A stretch of DNA of 51,876 nucleotides from Reyranella sp. (GTDB taxonomy: Bacteria > Pseudomonadota > Alphaproteobacteria > Reyranellales > Reyranellaceae): assembly GCF_004297405.1 (NCBI RefSeq), contig NZ_SCVC01000008.1:1-51876 (forward strand), written 5' to 3'. The notes under the pieces were generated by a model that ran no database searches, had not been told where the DNA came from, and saw only the letters and a list, made by a program, of their open reading frames with translations. Shown in pieces: positions 34,175 through 43,254 of this stretch (the stretch's first letter is position 1; every line of letters starts with the position of its first letter). A program made the translations under genes and the position numbers.

Positions 34175-36232
34175 CTATTTGCGCCCGAGCATTTCCAGAG
34201 CGGTCGCCACGACATGACCGGGCTCGAAACCGAACTTGCGCTGTAACTCCTTGAGCGGTGCAGAGGCGCCAAAGGCTTTCATGCCGATGACTCGCCCTTC
34301 GTCACCCACGTAACGCTCCCAACCCAGCGCCGATGCCTGCTCGACGGCGAGCCGTACCTTCACAGCACGCGGCAGGACTTCTTCTCGGTACGCAGCCGGT
34401 TGGTGCTCAAAGATGTCCCACGAAGGCATAGAGACGACACGCGACCGGATGCCTTTGGCGGTCAGTGCTTCTTGAGCCTCGACGATCAGCGCGACCTCGC
34501 TGCCGGAGGCGATGAGGATGATCTCCGGCGGTCCGCCAGTTGCGTCCGCCATGACATAGGCGCCGCGGGCAACGCCGGCCGCCGACGCGTACTTGGCCCG
34601 GTCGAACGTCGGCAAGGGTTGGCGCGACAACGCCAGCACCGCCGGCTGGTGACGAAGCTGGGTGACGTAACGATAGGCCTCGACGACTTCGTTGGCGTCG
34701 GCCGGCCGCAACACCACCAGGCCGGGGATGGCACGCAGCGATACGAGCTGTTCGACCGGTTGATGCGTCGGACCATCCTCTCCGTCACCCATGGCGTCAT
34801 GGGTGAAGACAAAAATGGTCGGCAGCTCCATGAGGGCGGAAAGCCGAATCGCCGGACGAGCATAGTCGCTGAAGATGAAGAAGGTCGCGCCGAAGGCCCT
34901 GAGCTTGGACAGTGACATCCCGTTGACGATCGCCGCCATGGCGTGCTCGCGGATGCCAAAATGGAAATTGCGCCCGCCGGGGCTGCCCACCTCGAAGTCG
35001 CCCGCGCCGGCAAACTTCAGGCTCGTCTTGTTCGACGAGCCGAGATCCGCCGATCCACCGAGGAACCAGGGAATGTTCTGGGCGAGCACATTCAGCACCT
35101 CGCCGGAGGCATCGCGGCCGGCGATGCCCTTGGGATCAGCCTTGAAGCTCGGCAGATTGCGATCCCATTCCGACGGCAACTCACGGCGCTGCATTTGGTC
35201 GATCTCGGCGGCGAGTTCCGGGTATTTCGTGCGGTAGTCGACAAGCAGCACCTCCCAGCGCTGCCGCGCCTCCGCGCCGCGCGCGCCAATGCCGGCATCG
35301 AACGCCTCCATGACCCCATCGGGCACGAGGAACTTGGCATCCTCCGGCCAACCATATGCCCGCTTGGTGAGCCGGACCTCGTCCTCCCCCAAAGGCTCAC
35401 CGTGGGCGGCCGCGGTATCGATCTTGTGAGGAGACCCGTAGCCGATGTGACTGTCCAGGACGATCAACGTCGGCCGGCCTTCGGTCTTGCGGAATATCTC
35501 GAGCGCATCCTCGATGCGATCGAGATCGTTGGCGTCGCCGACCCGCAGCACATTCCAGCGATAGGCGAGGAAGCGCGCAGCGACATCTTCCGTGAAGGCA
35601 AGCTTCGTGCTGCCCTCGATCGTGATGTGGTTGTTGTCGTAGATCCAGCACAGCTCGTCGAGCCCGAGATGTCCGGCGAGCGAAGCTGCCTCGGAACCGA
35701 CACCCTCCATCAGGCAGCCGTCGCCACACACCGCGTAGATGTCGTAGTCGAACAACTCGAAGCCCGGCTTGTTGTAGCGACTGGCCAGCCACTTGCGTGC
35801 GATCGCCATGCCGACGCTGGTGGCGATCCCCTGCCCCAGCGGCCCCGTGGTCGTCTCGACGCCTGACACCCAGTGATACTCCGGATGGCCAGGCGCCTTG
35901 CTCTCGAGCTGGCGGAAACGGCGGATGTCGTCGAGTGTCACCGACGGCTTACCCAGGCTCTCGTAGTCGGCATTCACCGCTTGGGTTTGTGTCAGATAGA
36001 GCACGGACCACAGCAGCATCGAGGCATGGCCATTCGACAGCACGAAGCGATCCCTGTTAGGCCAGATCGGATCCTTCGGATCGAAACGCATGATCCGGTT
36101 CCAGATTGTGTAGACCAGCGGTGCCAGCGCCATCGGCGTACCGGGATGGCCCGACTTCGCCTGCTGGACGGCGTCGATGGACAGCGTGCGAATGGTGTTG
36201 ACCGCCAGTTGATCAAGCTCTTCCTGGGTCAT
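34175..36232 (-). CDS. tkt: transketolase
   Basis: A 685-residue thiamine-diphosphate enzyme moving two-carbon units between ketose and aldose phosphates. Features: Gly-His-Pro-Gly near 28, the ThDP motif Gly-Asp-Gly-Cys-Leu-Met-Glu-Gly-Val near 168 ending in Asn-Asn, and the transketolase signature with Asp-Gly-Pro-Thr-His-Gln-Pro near 489. Three domains of normal length (PP, Pyr, C-terminal) are present. The start at 36232 lies 24 bases after gnd, and zwf follows after 14. Confidence 0.97.
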   Translation of the reverse strand: MTQEELDQLAVNTIRTLSIDAVQQAKSGHPGTPMALAPLVYTIWNRIMRFDPKDPIWPNRDRFVLSNGHASMLLWSVLYLTQTQAVNADYESLGKPSVTLDDIRRFRQLESKAPGHPEYHWVSGVETTTGPLGQGIATSVGMAIARKWLASRYNKPGFELFDYDIYAVCGDGCLMEGVGSEAASLAGHLGLDELCWIYDNNHITIEGSTKLAFTEDVAARFLAYRWNVLRVGDANDLDRIEDALEIFRKTEGRPTLIVLDSHIGYGSPHKIDTAAAHGEPLGEDEVRLTKRAYGWPEDAKFLVPDGVMEAFDAGIGARGAEARQRWEVLLVDYRTKYPELAAEIDQMQRRELPSEWDRNLPSFKADPKGIAGRDASGEVLNVLAQNIPWFLGGSADLGSSNKTSLKFAGAGDFEVGSPGGRNFHFGIREHAMAAIVNGMSLSKLRAFGATFFIFSDYARPAIRLSALMELPTIFVFTHDAMGDGEDGPTHQPVEQLVSLRAIPGLVVLRPADANEVVEAYRYVTQLRHQPAVLALSRQPLPTFDRAKYASAAGVARGAYVMADATGGPPEIILIASGSEVALIVEAQEALTAKGIRSRVVSMPSWDIFEHQPAAYREEVLPRAVKVRLAVEQASALGWERYVGDEGRVIGMKAFGASAPLKELQRKFGFEPGHVVATALEMLGRK

Positions 36233-36256
36233 GGCCGATCCTTGCCTTTGCTGTGA

Positions 36257-37270
36257 TCAGGCTTTCTTCTCGATATGCCCACCGAACTCGTAACGCATGG
36301 CCGATAGCAGCTTGTCTGCGAAGTCCGCCTCGCCGCGCGAGCTGAACCTCTCGTAGAGCGCAGCGGAAAGCACATGGGCCGGCACCCCCTCGTCGATGGC
36401 TGCCTTGATGGTCCAGCGGCCTTCCCCGGAATCGGACACCCGTCCACTGAACTTCGACAAGGCAGGGTCCTTGATCAGGGCGGCAGCCTGGAGATCGAGC
36501 AGCCAGGACGCTATCACGCTGCCGCGGCGCCAGACTTCGGCAATGTCCGGAAGGTTGAGATCGTACTGATAGTGTTCGGGATCCCGCAGGGGTGTGGTCT
36601 CGGCGTCGACCGCGCCCGATCTCTTGCCGATATTGGCGGCCTTGAGAACAGCCATTCCTTCGGCGTACGCCGCCATCACGCCGTATTCGATCCCGTTGTG
36701 CACCATCTTCACGAAGTGGCCGGCGCCGTTAGGTCCGCAATGCAGCCAGCCATGCTCGGAAGTGCCGCCGGCTTTCTCGCGTCCCGGCGTGCGCGGGATA
36801 TCCCCGATGCCTGGTGAAAGAGTCGCGAAGATCGGATCGAGGTTCTTCACAACCTCGGCCTCGCCGCCAACCATCATGCAATAACCACGCTCCAGTCCCC
36901 AGACGCCGCCACTGGTGCCCACATCGACATAGTGGATGCGTTTGGATGCGAGCTCGTGAGCGCGGCGGATGTCGTCGACATAGTAGGAATTACCGCCGTC
37001 GATCACGATGTCGTCGGCCTCGAGATGTGGAAGCAGGTCGGCGATCGTCTTGTCGACCACACCGGCGGGCACCATCAGCCAGACTGCGCGCGGTTTCGTC
37101 AGGGTCCCGACGAACTCGGCCAGCGAAGCGGTGCCAACGGCTTTTTCCGTCGTCAGCTCGGCCACTGCCTTTGCCGACATGTCGAAGACCACGCATTCAT
37201 GGCCGCCCTTGAGTAGGCGGCGCACCATGTTCGCGCCCATCCGGCCAAGGCCGATCATTCCCAATTGCAT
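36257..37270 (-). CDS. gnd: 6-phosphogluconate dehydrogenase, decarboxylating (short type)
   Basis: A 337-residue enzyme converting 6-phosphogluconate to ribulose-5-phosphate. The Rossmann motif Gly-Leu-Gly-Arg-Met-Gly-Ala-Asn-Met lies at 7-15, Asp-Gly-Gly-Asn-Ser near 89, and the catalytic Lys-Met-Val-His-Asn-Gly-Ile-Glu-Tyr near 183-191. This is the short GntZ-like class (about 300-340 residues) rather than the 470-residue class; short forms often prefer NAD(+), which would matter for redox balance here, though that is family knowledge. ATG at 37270 has GAAGGGAAG just upstream and overlaps nothing, starting 2 bases past the DUF2090 gene stop. Confidence 0.95.
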   Translation of the reverse strand: MQLGMIGLGRMGANMVRRLLKGGHECVVFDMSAKAVAELTTEKAVGTASLAEFVGTLTKPRAVWLMVPAGVVDKTIADLLPHLEADDIVIDGGNSYYVDDIRRAHELASKRIHYVDVGTSGGVWGLERGYCMMVGGEAEVVKNLDPIFATLSPGIGDIPRTPGREKAGGTSEHGWLHCGPNGAGHFVKMVHNGIEYGVMAAYAEGMAVLKAANIGKRSGAVDAETTPLRDPEHYQYDLNLPDIAEVWRRGSVIASWLLDLQAAALIKDPALSKFSGRVSDSGEGRWTIKAAIDEGVPAHVLSAALYERFSSRGEADFADKLLSAMRYEFGGHIEKKA

Positions 37271-37272
37271 GG

Positions 37273-38181
37273 TCACTTCCCTTCGAAGAGATCGACGAAC
37301 TCGCGATAGCGGGTGGCGATCCGCGCGACCGCCTGCTCGCGCGAGGCTTTCCCGCCTTTCCAGTCGACAAGCGGATCCCAGAAGACGGTGCGGCCGACGG
37401 CAAAGCCGATGAAGCCCGGTACCTTCCGGGCGGTTCCGAGCCACTCGCGGACCTTCTGATCGTTCTCGCCGCGGCCCAGCACGATGCAGCCGACATGGTC
37501 GCGTCCGCCCGCCCGCGCCGCCGCCACGACCGCCTCGCAATCCTCACGGCGATCGAGGCCTTCGATCTTCCAGAGATCAGGCTCGACACCGGCTTTCTGA
37601 AGTTCGTGAATGGCCTCCACCATAAGGTGCGGCCGGACTTGTAGATCGTAGGCCCGCTTGTCCCCCTTGAGCGCGTCGAGCTGAGGCTTTTCGGGTGGCA
37701 CCAGGAGCTCGCACATGAAACGGCTGCGGCTGCGCGCCGAGAGGTAGTCGGAGAGGCGCTTCAATCGCCCTGCCTGCCGCTGGTTCAGCGAGCGATCGCC
37801 CTCCGGGTTATATCGCACCAACACCTTGCAAAAAGTCGGGTCGAAGGCCTCGATATGGCGCGCGAATTCCTCGCCGTACTCGAAGTCAAACTCTTCCTGG
37901 CCGCTCTTCTCGGCCGGACAAGCGGTCGCGATACCCTTGGCCTTCGCATCGCGAAGGATCGCGGCGCCGAACTGCTCGTCCACCAAAATGCCGGCCTTTT
38001 CGGCGGGCGCGCCGCCGGCCAGCGCCGAGCGGAAGCCGTCATAGATGATCTGCTTGGAGCCGGCGATTTCGGCGGTCTGGCGGTCGTTGAGCGGCGGCTT
38101 CCAGCCGAACAGCCCGCTCTGGAAGGAACCGCGATGATCGAACGGCTGGATGTAAAGCGGCCGATCGTATCCCCGCGGCAT
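37273..38181 (-). CDS. DUF2090 aldolase-like TIM-barrel protein
   Basis: A 302-residue protein matching the DUF2090 domain, known as the C-terminal part of some IolC proteins and annotated as a 2-deoxy-5-keto-gluconate-6-phosphate aldolase-like domain. Features: Pro-Phe-Asp-His-Arg near residue 14, Lys-Gln-Ile-Ile-Tyr-Asp-Gly near 43, Val-Asp-Glu-Gln-Phe-Gly near 68, Lys-Val-Leu-Val-Arg-Tyr-Asn-Pro-Glu near 118, Lys-Ile-Glu-Gly-Leu-Asp near 200, and Cys-Ile-Val-Leu-Gly-Arg near 227. The kinase half found in IolC fusions is absent. The start overlaps the pgi stop by one base (TGATG), so it is translationally coupled to pgi, and it ends 2 bases before gnd. A lyase on a sugar phosphate is likely, but the substrate is unknown. 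Confidence 0.82.
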   Translation of the reverse strand: MPRGYDRPLYIQPFDHRGSFQSGLFGWKPPLNDRQTAEIAGSKQIIYDGFRSALAGGAPAEKAGILVDEQFGAAILRDAKAKGIATACPAEKSGQEEFDFEYGEEFARHIEAFDPTFCKVLVRYNPEGDRSLNQRQAGRLKRLSDYLSARSRSRFMCELLVPPEKPQLDALKGDKRAYDLQVRPHLMVEAIHELQKAGVEPDLWKIEGLDRREDCEAVVAAARAGGRDHVGCIVLGRGENDQKVREWLGTARKVPGFIGFAVGRTVFWDPLVDWKGGKASREQAVARIATRYREFVDLFEGK

Positions 38182-39818
38182 CAGGTGCCGCCCTTCATCT
38201 TGCGATAGCGGCGGATCAGTGCGTTGGTCGAGCTGTCGTGCTCGAGCTTGGGCTCCGCTACATCCTCGAGCTCGGGGATGATCCGCTGAGCGAGCGCCTT
38301 GCCGAGTTCCACGCCCCACTGGTCGAAGGAATCGATCTGCCAGATTGCGCCTTGAGTGAACACGCTGTGCTCGTAGAGCGCCACCAGCTTTCCAAGCGCG
38401 GCCGGTGTCAATTCATCGAGCAGGATAGTGTTCGATGGGCGGTTGCCCTCGAACAGACGATGGGGCACGAGCCATTCGGGAGTACCCTCGGCCTCGACCT
38501 GCTTGGCGGTCTTGCCGAAGGCCAGCGCTTCGGTCTGGGCAAAGACGTTTGCCAGCAGCATATCGTGGTGCCGGCCGAGCGGATTAAGGGTGCGGGCGAA
38601 GGCGATGAAGTCGCAAGGGATCAGGCGGGTTCCCTGATGGATCAGCTGATAGAAGGAATGCTGACCGTTCGTGCCGGGTTCGCCCCAATAGACCGGCCCT
38701 GTGTCGTAGTTCACCGGCCGGCCATCGAGTGTGACGTGCTTGCCGTTGCTCTCCATGGTGAGTTGCTGGAGATAGGCGGGAAAGCGCTTCAGGTACTGCT
38801 CGTAGGGCAGCACGGCAATCGTCTGGGCACCGAAGAAATTGTTGTACCAGATGGCGAGCAAGCCCATCAGCACTGGCAAGTTGCGCTCGAACGGTGCCGT
38901 GCGGAAATGCTCGTCGACTTCATGGAAGCCCTCCAGCATGGCCCGGAAATTGTCCGGCCCGATGGCGAGCATGGTCGACAGACCAATGGCTGAATCCATC
39001 GAGTAGCGTCCACCGACCCAGTCCCAGAAGCCGAACATGTTGGCCGTGTCGATACCGAACTCCGCCACCTTCTCGGCGTTGGTGGAAACAGCGACAAAAT
39101 GCTTGGCCGTGGCCGAAGGCTCGTTATTCAACCCACTCAGCAGCCAGTCTCGCGCGGTGTGCGCATTGGTCATCGTTTCCAGTGTCGTGAAGGTCTTGGA
39201 GGAAACGATGAAAAGCGTCTCCGCGGGATCGAGAGCCTGCACCGCCTCGGCAAAGTCCGTGCCATCGACATTGGAGACGAAGCGGAACGTCATCGCCCGC
39301 TCGCTGTAGTGCTTCAGCGCTTCGTAGGCCATTACGGGGCCAAGGTCGGAGCCGCCGATGCCGATGTTGATTACATTGCGGATGCGCTTGCCGGTATGGC
39401 CCTGCCAGGCGCCACTGCGCACACGCTCGGCGAACGTCGCCATTCTGTCCAGAACGGCATGGACCTCGGGTACCACATTCTGTCCGTCGTGGATGATGGA
39501 CGCACCTCGCGGCGCGCGCAGGGCGACATGAAGCACTGCGCGCTGCTCCGAGGTGTTGATCTTGTCACCACGGAACATTGCGTCGATGCGATCCCGCAAC
39601 CCCGACTCCTGGGCAAGTTGAACAAGCAATCCCAGGGTTTCGTCGGTGATCCGATTTTTTGAATAGTCCAGATAGATTCCGGCGGCCTCGATCGCCAAGC
39701 GCGTCCCGCGCTCACGATCCTTGGCGAAGAGCTGCCTCAGTTGGACACGCCTGACCTTCTGATGGTGCTTCTTCAGCGCCGCCCAGGCGGGACGCAAATG
39801 CAAAGCCTGTACGCTCAT
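38181..39818 (-). CDS. pgi: glucose-6-phosphate isomerase
   Basis: A 545-residue isomerase interconverting glucose-6-phosphate and fructose-6-phosphate. Sugar-phosphate binding motifs are present: Ile-Gly-Ile-Gly-Gly-Ser-Asp-Leu-Gly near 155, Ser-Ser-Lys-Thr-Phe-Thr-Thr near 213, Glu-Pro-Gly-Thr-Asn-Gly-Gln-His-Ser near 379 (catalytic His) and a late Gln-Trp-Gly-Val-Glu-Leu-Gly-Lys with the base Lys. It recycles fructose-6-phosphate into the oxidative branch. It lies 24 bases after tal, and its stop overlaps the DUF2090 gene start. Confidence 0.97.
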   Translation of the reverse strand: MSVQALHLRPAWAALKKHHQKVRRVQLRQLFAKDRERGTRLAIEAAGIYLDYSKNRITDETLGLLVQLAQESGLRDRIDAMFRGDKINTSEQRAVLHVALRAPRGASIIHDGQNVVPEVHAVLDRMATFAERVRSGAWQGHTGKRIRNVINIGIGGSDLGPVMAYEALKHYSERAMTFRFVSNVDGTDFAEAVQALDPAETLFIVSSKTFTTLETMTNAHTARDWLLSGLNNEPSATAKHFVAVSTNAEKVAEFGIDTANMFGFWDWVGGRYSMDSAIGLSTMLAIGPDNFRAMLEGFHEVDEHFRTAPFERNLPVLMGLLAIWYNNFFGAQTIAVLPYEQYLKRFPAYLQQLTMESNGKHVTLDGRPVNYDTGPVYWGEPGTNGQHSFYQLIHQGTRLIPCDFIAFARTLNPLGRHHDMLLANVFAQTEALAFGKTAKQVEAEGTPEWLVPHRLFEGNRPSNTILLDELTPAALGKLVALYEHSVFTQGAIWQIDSFDQWGVELGKALAQRIIPELEDVAEPKLEHDSSTNALIRRYRKMKGGT

Positions 39819-39842
39819 TGATTGTTCCCTTGCAGATGGTAG

Positions 39843-40928
39843 TCAGCTTGCCTTGCGGATCGTGACACGCTTGGACTCTATGCGGGTCATCAGATCGTTC
39901 CAGGACTTGACGAACGATGCCGCACCTTCGTCCTGAAGGCGAACCGCGAGCGCATCAATGTCGATGCCAGCCTTGGCGAAGTTGGCCAGGACCTTCTCGC
40001 AGTCGCCTCCATCGGGCGCGAGTATTTGGTCGACCTCGCCATGATCGGCGAATGCATTGAGGGTGCCCTCGGGCATGGTGTTGACCGTGAAGGGAGCGGC
40101 GAGCGCTTTGACGTACAGGCCGTCGGACGCTTTCGGATCCTTGGTGCCGGTGCTGGCCCAAAGCAGACGTTGGGCACGGCCGCCCGCGTTGGCCACACGC
40201 TGGAAGCGTGGCGACGCCAACAACTCAAGATAGGCCTTGTAGGCGCGCTGCGCGACGGCGATGCCGAGCCGGTTGATGAGCTCGGCCGGAACCTTCCCGC
40301 TGATCGCGACATCCCAGCGGCTGACGAAGAGCGAGGCCACCGAGGCGACGGCCGGGCTCAGGCCCGCCGCGATGCGCCGCTCGACACCGCGCAGATACGC
40401 TCCGGCTGCCGCAACGTATTGTTCGCGAGAGAAGAGCAGTGTGACATTAACCGGAACACCCGCGAAGATGGCCGCTTCGATGGCAGGCAGACCTTCCGGA
40501 GTGCCAGGAATCTTAATGAAGAGATTGGGTTTGCCGGCGCGCTTATGAAGATCGAGCGCGGCCGCCAGGGTACTGTCGGTGTCGTGAGCCAGAAGAGGCG
40601 ACACTTCGAGCGATACCCAGCCGTCCACCCCATCCGTCCGGGCGAATACAGGCTGGAATAAGTCGGCCGCACGGGTCAAATCCGCCAGCGCCAAGGGGAA
40701 AAACAGGTCTTCGCCCGATTTGGCCGACGACGCCGTGCGGGAGATGTCCTCGTCATACATGGCGCTGCTTTTGATCGCATTGTCGAAGATCGTCGGGTTC
40801 GACGTGAGCCCCGTCACCGAAAGATCGTCGATGTAGCGTTGCAGCGTCCCGTTGTTCAGCAGCTCGCGCGTGATGTTGTCGAGCCACAGGCTCTGGCCAA
40901 GGTCATGGAGCCTCTTGGTTGGTTTCAT
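39843..40928 (-). CDS. tal: transaldolase
   Basis: A 361-residue class of transaldolase (TalA/TAL-PGI type length) moving dihydroxyacetone units. The N-terminal Gly-Gln-Ser-Leu-Trp-Leu-Asp-Asn and Thr-Ser-Asn-Pro-Thr-Ile-Phe motifs match the family. The Schiff-base Lys lies in Phe-Ile-Lys-Ile-Pro-Gly-Thr near residue 137. The motif Trp-Ala-Ser-Thr-Gly-Thr-Lys-Asp-Pro occurs near 260. The start overlaps the HAD gene upstream by 4 bases (ATGA), so they are coupled. Confidence 0.95.
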   Translation of the reverse strand: MKPTKRLHDLGQSLWLDNITRELLNNGTLQRYIDDLSVTGLTSNPTIFDNAIKSSAMYDEDISRTASSAKSGEDLFFPLALADLTRAADLFQPVFARTDGVDGWVSLEVSPLLAHDTDSTLAAALDLHKRAGKPNLFIKIPGTPEGLPAIEAAIFAGVPVNVTLLFSREQYVAAAGAYLRGVERRIAAGLSPAVASVASLFVSRWDVAISGKVPAELINRLGIAVAQRAYKAYLELLASPRFQRVANAGGRAQRLLWASTGTKDPKASDGLYVKALAAPFTVNTMPEGTLNAFADHGEVDQILAPDGGDCEKVLANFAKAGIDIDALAVRLQDEGAASFVKSWNDLMTRIESKRVTIRKAS

Positions 40929-41635
40929 CGTGTCACCTCCGGGCTGGATGCGAAGCGCCGCGCCGCCGTGCGCAGCCGCACCAAGTCATAGTCGAGCAAA
41001 TCGCCGATGCGCTCGATTGTTACGTCTGCGGCCGGCAAGGCGCTCACAACTTTGTCGTCATGCGCATACTGGCCTTGGCGCGGGAACACGGTCGTCACGC
41101 GCTCACCCCAAAATTGCTTGACCGCATCCAGGATGCGCAACTTGTCATCCACGAGAACGTAATGCTCGGCCGGGTAGCGCTGCTCGACGTCATCGAGAGC
41201 CTCTTCCTTGTGAATATAGATCAGCACATCTCCATCCACGACGCGGGCCAGGCCCGCATGCTCGACCTTGCGTGGTTGAAAGACTACGTCGCCGTCCGAC
41301 AGGATTACGGTCGGACCTAGACTGCGCAATCGTCTCAGTACCTCCAGCGCGTCTGGATAGAGGCGCGCAGCGAAAGGGTAATCCATAAGGAAGGAAGACA
41401 TCGCCAAGAGCTCAACCTCGCGCGGGTGTTCGACGCGGAAGCGCTGAAGGGCTCCGATATAGTCGCGATAGCCCAGCTCCGTGAACAGATCCTCCAGGAT
41501 CCTCCAATAGCGCTCACGGGCAGCGAGGCCATAGGTCTGTTCGAGATGGTCCTTCAGATCCTGCTGGATGCCGTCATTGTCGACCAGCGTATTGTCTACG
41601 TCGACGAGGAAGACAATCGGATGAGGCCGTGCCAT
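40925..41635 (-). CDS. HAD-family hydrolase, first gene of the carbohydrate operon
   Basis: A 236-residue HAD phosphatase with a helical cap. Motif I is Asp12-Val-Asp14-Asn-Thr-Leu, motif II is Leu-Ser-Asp-Gly-Asp near 112-116, and Val-Leu-Val-Asp-Asp-Lys near 165 supplies the metal-binding acids. No signal peptide is seen. It is the first gene of the minus-strand operon, with nothing on its strand for about 900 bases upstream, so the operon promoter should lie in 41636-41800. The substrate is unknown; sugar phosphate or phosphoglycolate are candidates only by context. Confidence 0.85.
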   Translation of the reverse strand: MARPHPIVFLVDVDNTLVDNDGIQQDLKDHLEQTYGLAARERYWRILEDLFTELGYRDYIGALQRFRVEHPREVELLAMSSFLMDYPFAARLYPDALEVLRRLRSLGPTVILSDGDVVFQPRKVEHAGLARVVDGDVLIYIHKEEALDDVEQRYPAEHYVLVDDKLRILDAVKQFWGERVTTVFPRQGQYAHDDKVVSALPAADVTIERIGDLLDYDLVRLRTAARRFASSPEVTR

Positions 41636-41991
41636 GCAGCATATCCTGTGCAGCTAGCGCCCCCAAGCCATCATGCCCCTACGGGATGGCAAAGACAAAT
41701 CCTTGCCCTCGCAGGGTCGGCATGCCCACGTCATGCGCAAGCGCAGTCGATTGCACATGCGGCTGGCTTATGATTTCCAGCCTGGCGGCCCCAGTATGGG
41801 TTCGCCGCCTTCTCCGCCACCACACTTGATCCGCCCCGCAGTGCGGCGCCTCCTGTGGTCCCCACGCTTGTTGGGTCCAGGTCCTCGCGGGCAAGGGGTT
41901 CGGCGCAACGCCTCCAGCCGGCGCACATGCGAGCGGCCTCAGAATCACCTCCGAGGGCGGTCGATGGCGTCCCTGCTCCATCGCTCTCATA
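41636..41991. other. upstream region of the carbohydrate operon
   Basis: No gene recognised. The promoter of the 16-kb operon should lie close to 41636. Open frames on both strands are Arg/Pro-rich and show no family features. Confidence 0.35.
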
Positions 41992-42374
41992 TCCCTGCTA
42001 TGGCGTTTGCGATCCCTGATCCTGTGTTTGGAATTCCCTGTTCCCTAGCAGGAGCTTCCAAATCCAGCGAAGGGGATTCCCCGCCAATGCCGGGAAATAG
42101 CGGCTTTGGGCGCCATTCCAACCAGTCCGTACCTGGAGCACTAGTCCGATGTTCCCTGCTATTTTCCCTGTTAACAGGGAATTACCGTGGAGAACGGTTC
42201 GTACTGGACTGGCCCCACTACCACCCAGCTGCTGCCACTAACACCGGCAGCGGGCGGTCCGACCAATAAGCCCCTTTATTCGGCACTTTTCCCGCTTGGA
42301 GTGACACGAGAGACCGACGACTCTTTCGGCGCAGGGAGTGAACATGCCGATTCCGGGCAAAGTCTCTCGGGCTT
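41992..42374 (+). repeat. dispersed repeat, copy B
   Basis: This stretch aligns with 11400-11779 in the same orientation. A perfect 18-base palindrome TTCCCTGTTAACAGGGAA lies at 42164-42181, followed by the same GTGGAGAACGGTTCGTAC and GGCAGCGGGCGGTCCGACC segments as in copy A. Several TCCCTG motifs lie upstream (41992, 42013, 42034, 42041, 42152). Edges are approximate. The next 160 bases, to livF, hold nothing recognisable. Confidence 0.75.
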
Positions 42375-42535
42375 GGCAATCACAGCCTCCAAGAGTGGCA
42401 TCCGCTGATGCTTGCCGGCGTAGCCAGCTCCTCAAGGAACTCGCCCCATTCGGTTTCGGGTTCCTACCTAGAGGCGCTACGGACCGCTGCCCTGCGCATC
42501 CGGCTCATTAAAATGCCGAGGCGGGTTCGGGAGCT

Positions 42536-43252
42536 TTATCCGAGATAGGCCTTCACCAACCGCTCGTCCTGCAGGAACGACTGCCACTCACCAGCACCGA
42601 TTTCGTGCACGATGCGGCCGACTGCCATGACGTAGGCGCGATCTGTGATCTCCGAGGCGATGCCGACATTCTGCTCGATCAGCAGCAGGCCCATCCCGCG
42701 CTCGCGCAGCGCCTTGATCACCAGCAGAATGTCCTTCACCACCTTGGGTGCCAGCCCCGTCGAGGGCTCGTCCATGATCAGCAGGTCGGGCTGCAGCAGC
42801 AGCGCCCGCGCGATTGCCACCATCTGCTGCTGGCCTCCGCTCAGGAGCTCGACGGGCGAATCGAGCCGCTCCTTCACGACCGGGAAGAGCGCCGTCACCT
42901 CGTCCCACGCAAAGCGCAGCTTACCGCCCCGCGCCTTGCGGCCTACCTTCTCGGCCAGCACAAGGTTCTCCCGCACTGACAGTTCACCGAACAGGCGCCG
43001 GTTCTCCAGCACCACAGCAAGGCCGTGCCGCGCGAGCTCGTGCGGTGGTGCCAGGGTGATGTCCGCGCCGTTCTTCACGATCCGGCCGCCGCGGGCGCGC
43101 AGGAGGCCGCACACGGTCCGTACCAGCGTGGTCTTGCCGGCGCCATTGGCTCCGACCAACGCCACGGCCTCGCCGTCGTCCACCTTGAGTGAGATGTCGG
43201 TCAGCACGGCGAGAGCGCCATAGCCTGCCGAGACGGAGGATAGTTCGAGCAC
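42536..43252 (-). CDS. livF: branched-chain amino-acid-type ABC transporter ATPase LivF
   Basis: A 238-residue ATPase. Walker A is Gly-Ala-Asn-Gly-Ala-Gly-Lys-Thr-Thr near 34-42, the signature Leu-Ser-Gly-Gly-Gln-Gln-Gln near 137, and Walker B Leu-Leu-Ile-Met-Asp-Glu near 155. LivF-type proteins pair with LivG to drive uptake through LivH and LivM. The start is a GTG at 43252, 2 bases past the livG stop. It is the last gene of the transport operon; the substrate need not be an amino acid. Confidence 0.95.
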   Translation of the reverse strand: MLELSSVSAGYGALAVLTDISLKVDDGEAVALVGANGAGKTTLVRTVCGLLRARGGRIVKNGADITLAPPHELARHGLAVVLENRRLFGELSVRENLVLAEKVGRKARGGKLRFAWDEVTALFPVVKERLDSPVELLSGGQQQMVAIARALLLQPDLLIMDEPSTGLAPKVVKDILLVIKALRERGMGLLLIEQNVGIASEITDRAYVMAVGRIVHEIGAGEWQSFLQDERLVKAYLG

Positions 43253-43254
43253 CG

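Noticed and set aside
34943..35866. Plus-strand open frame inside tkt
   Set aside because: Antisense shadow of transketolase; no motifs and no ribosome-binding site.
11400..42374. The TCCCTG motif clusters as a CRISPR array
   Set aside because: The motifs are only six or seven bases, spacing is irregular, and no cas genes are present.
42187..42408. Plus-strand frame within repeat copy B as a small gene
   Set aside because: Copy A has the same DNA but the frame is not preserved, so selection for a protein is unlikely.
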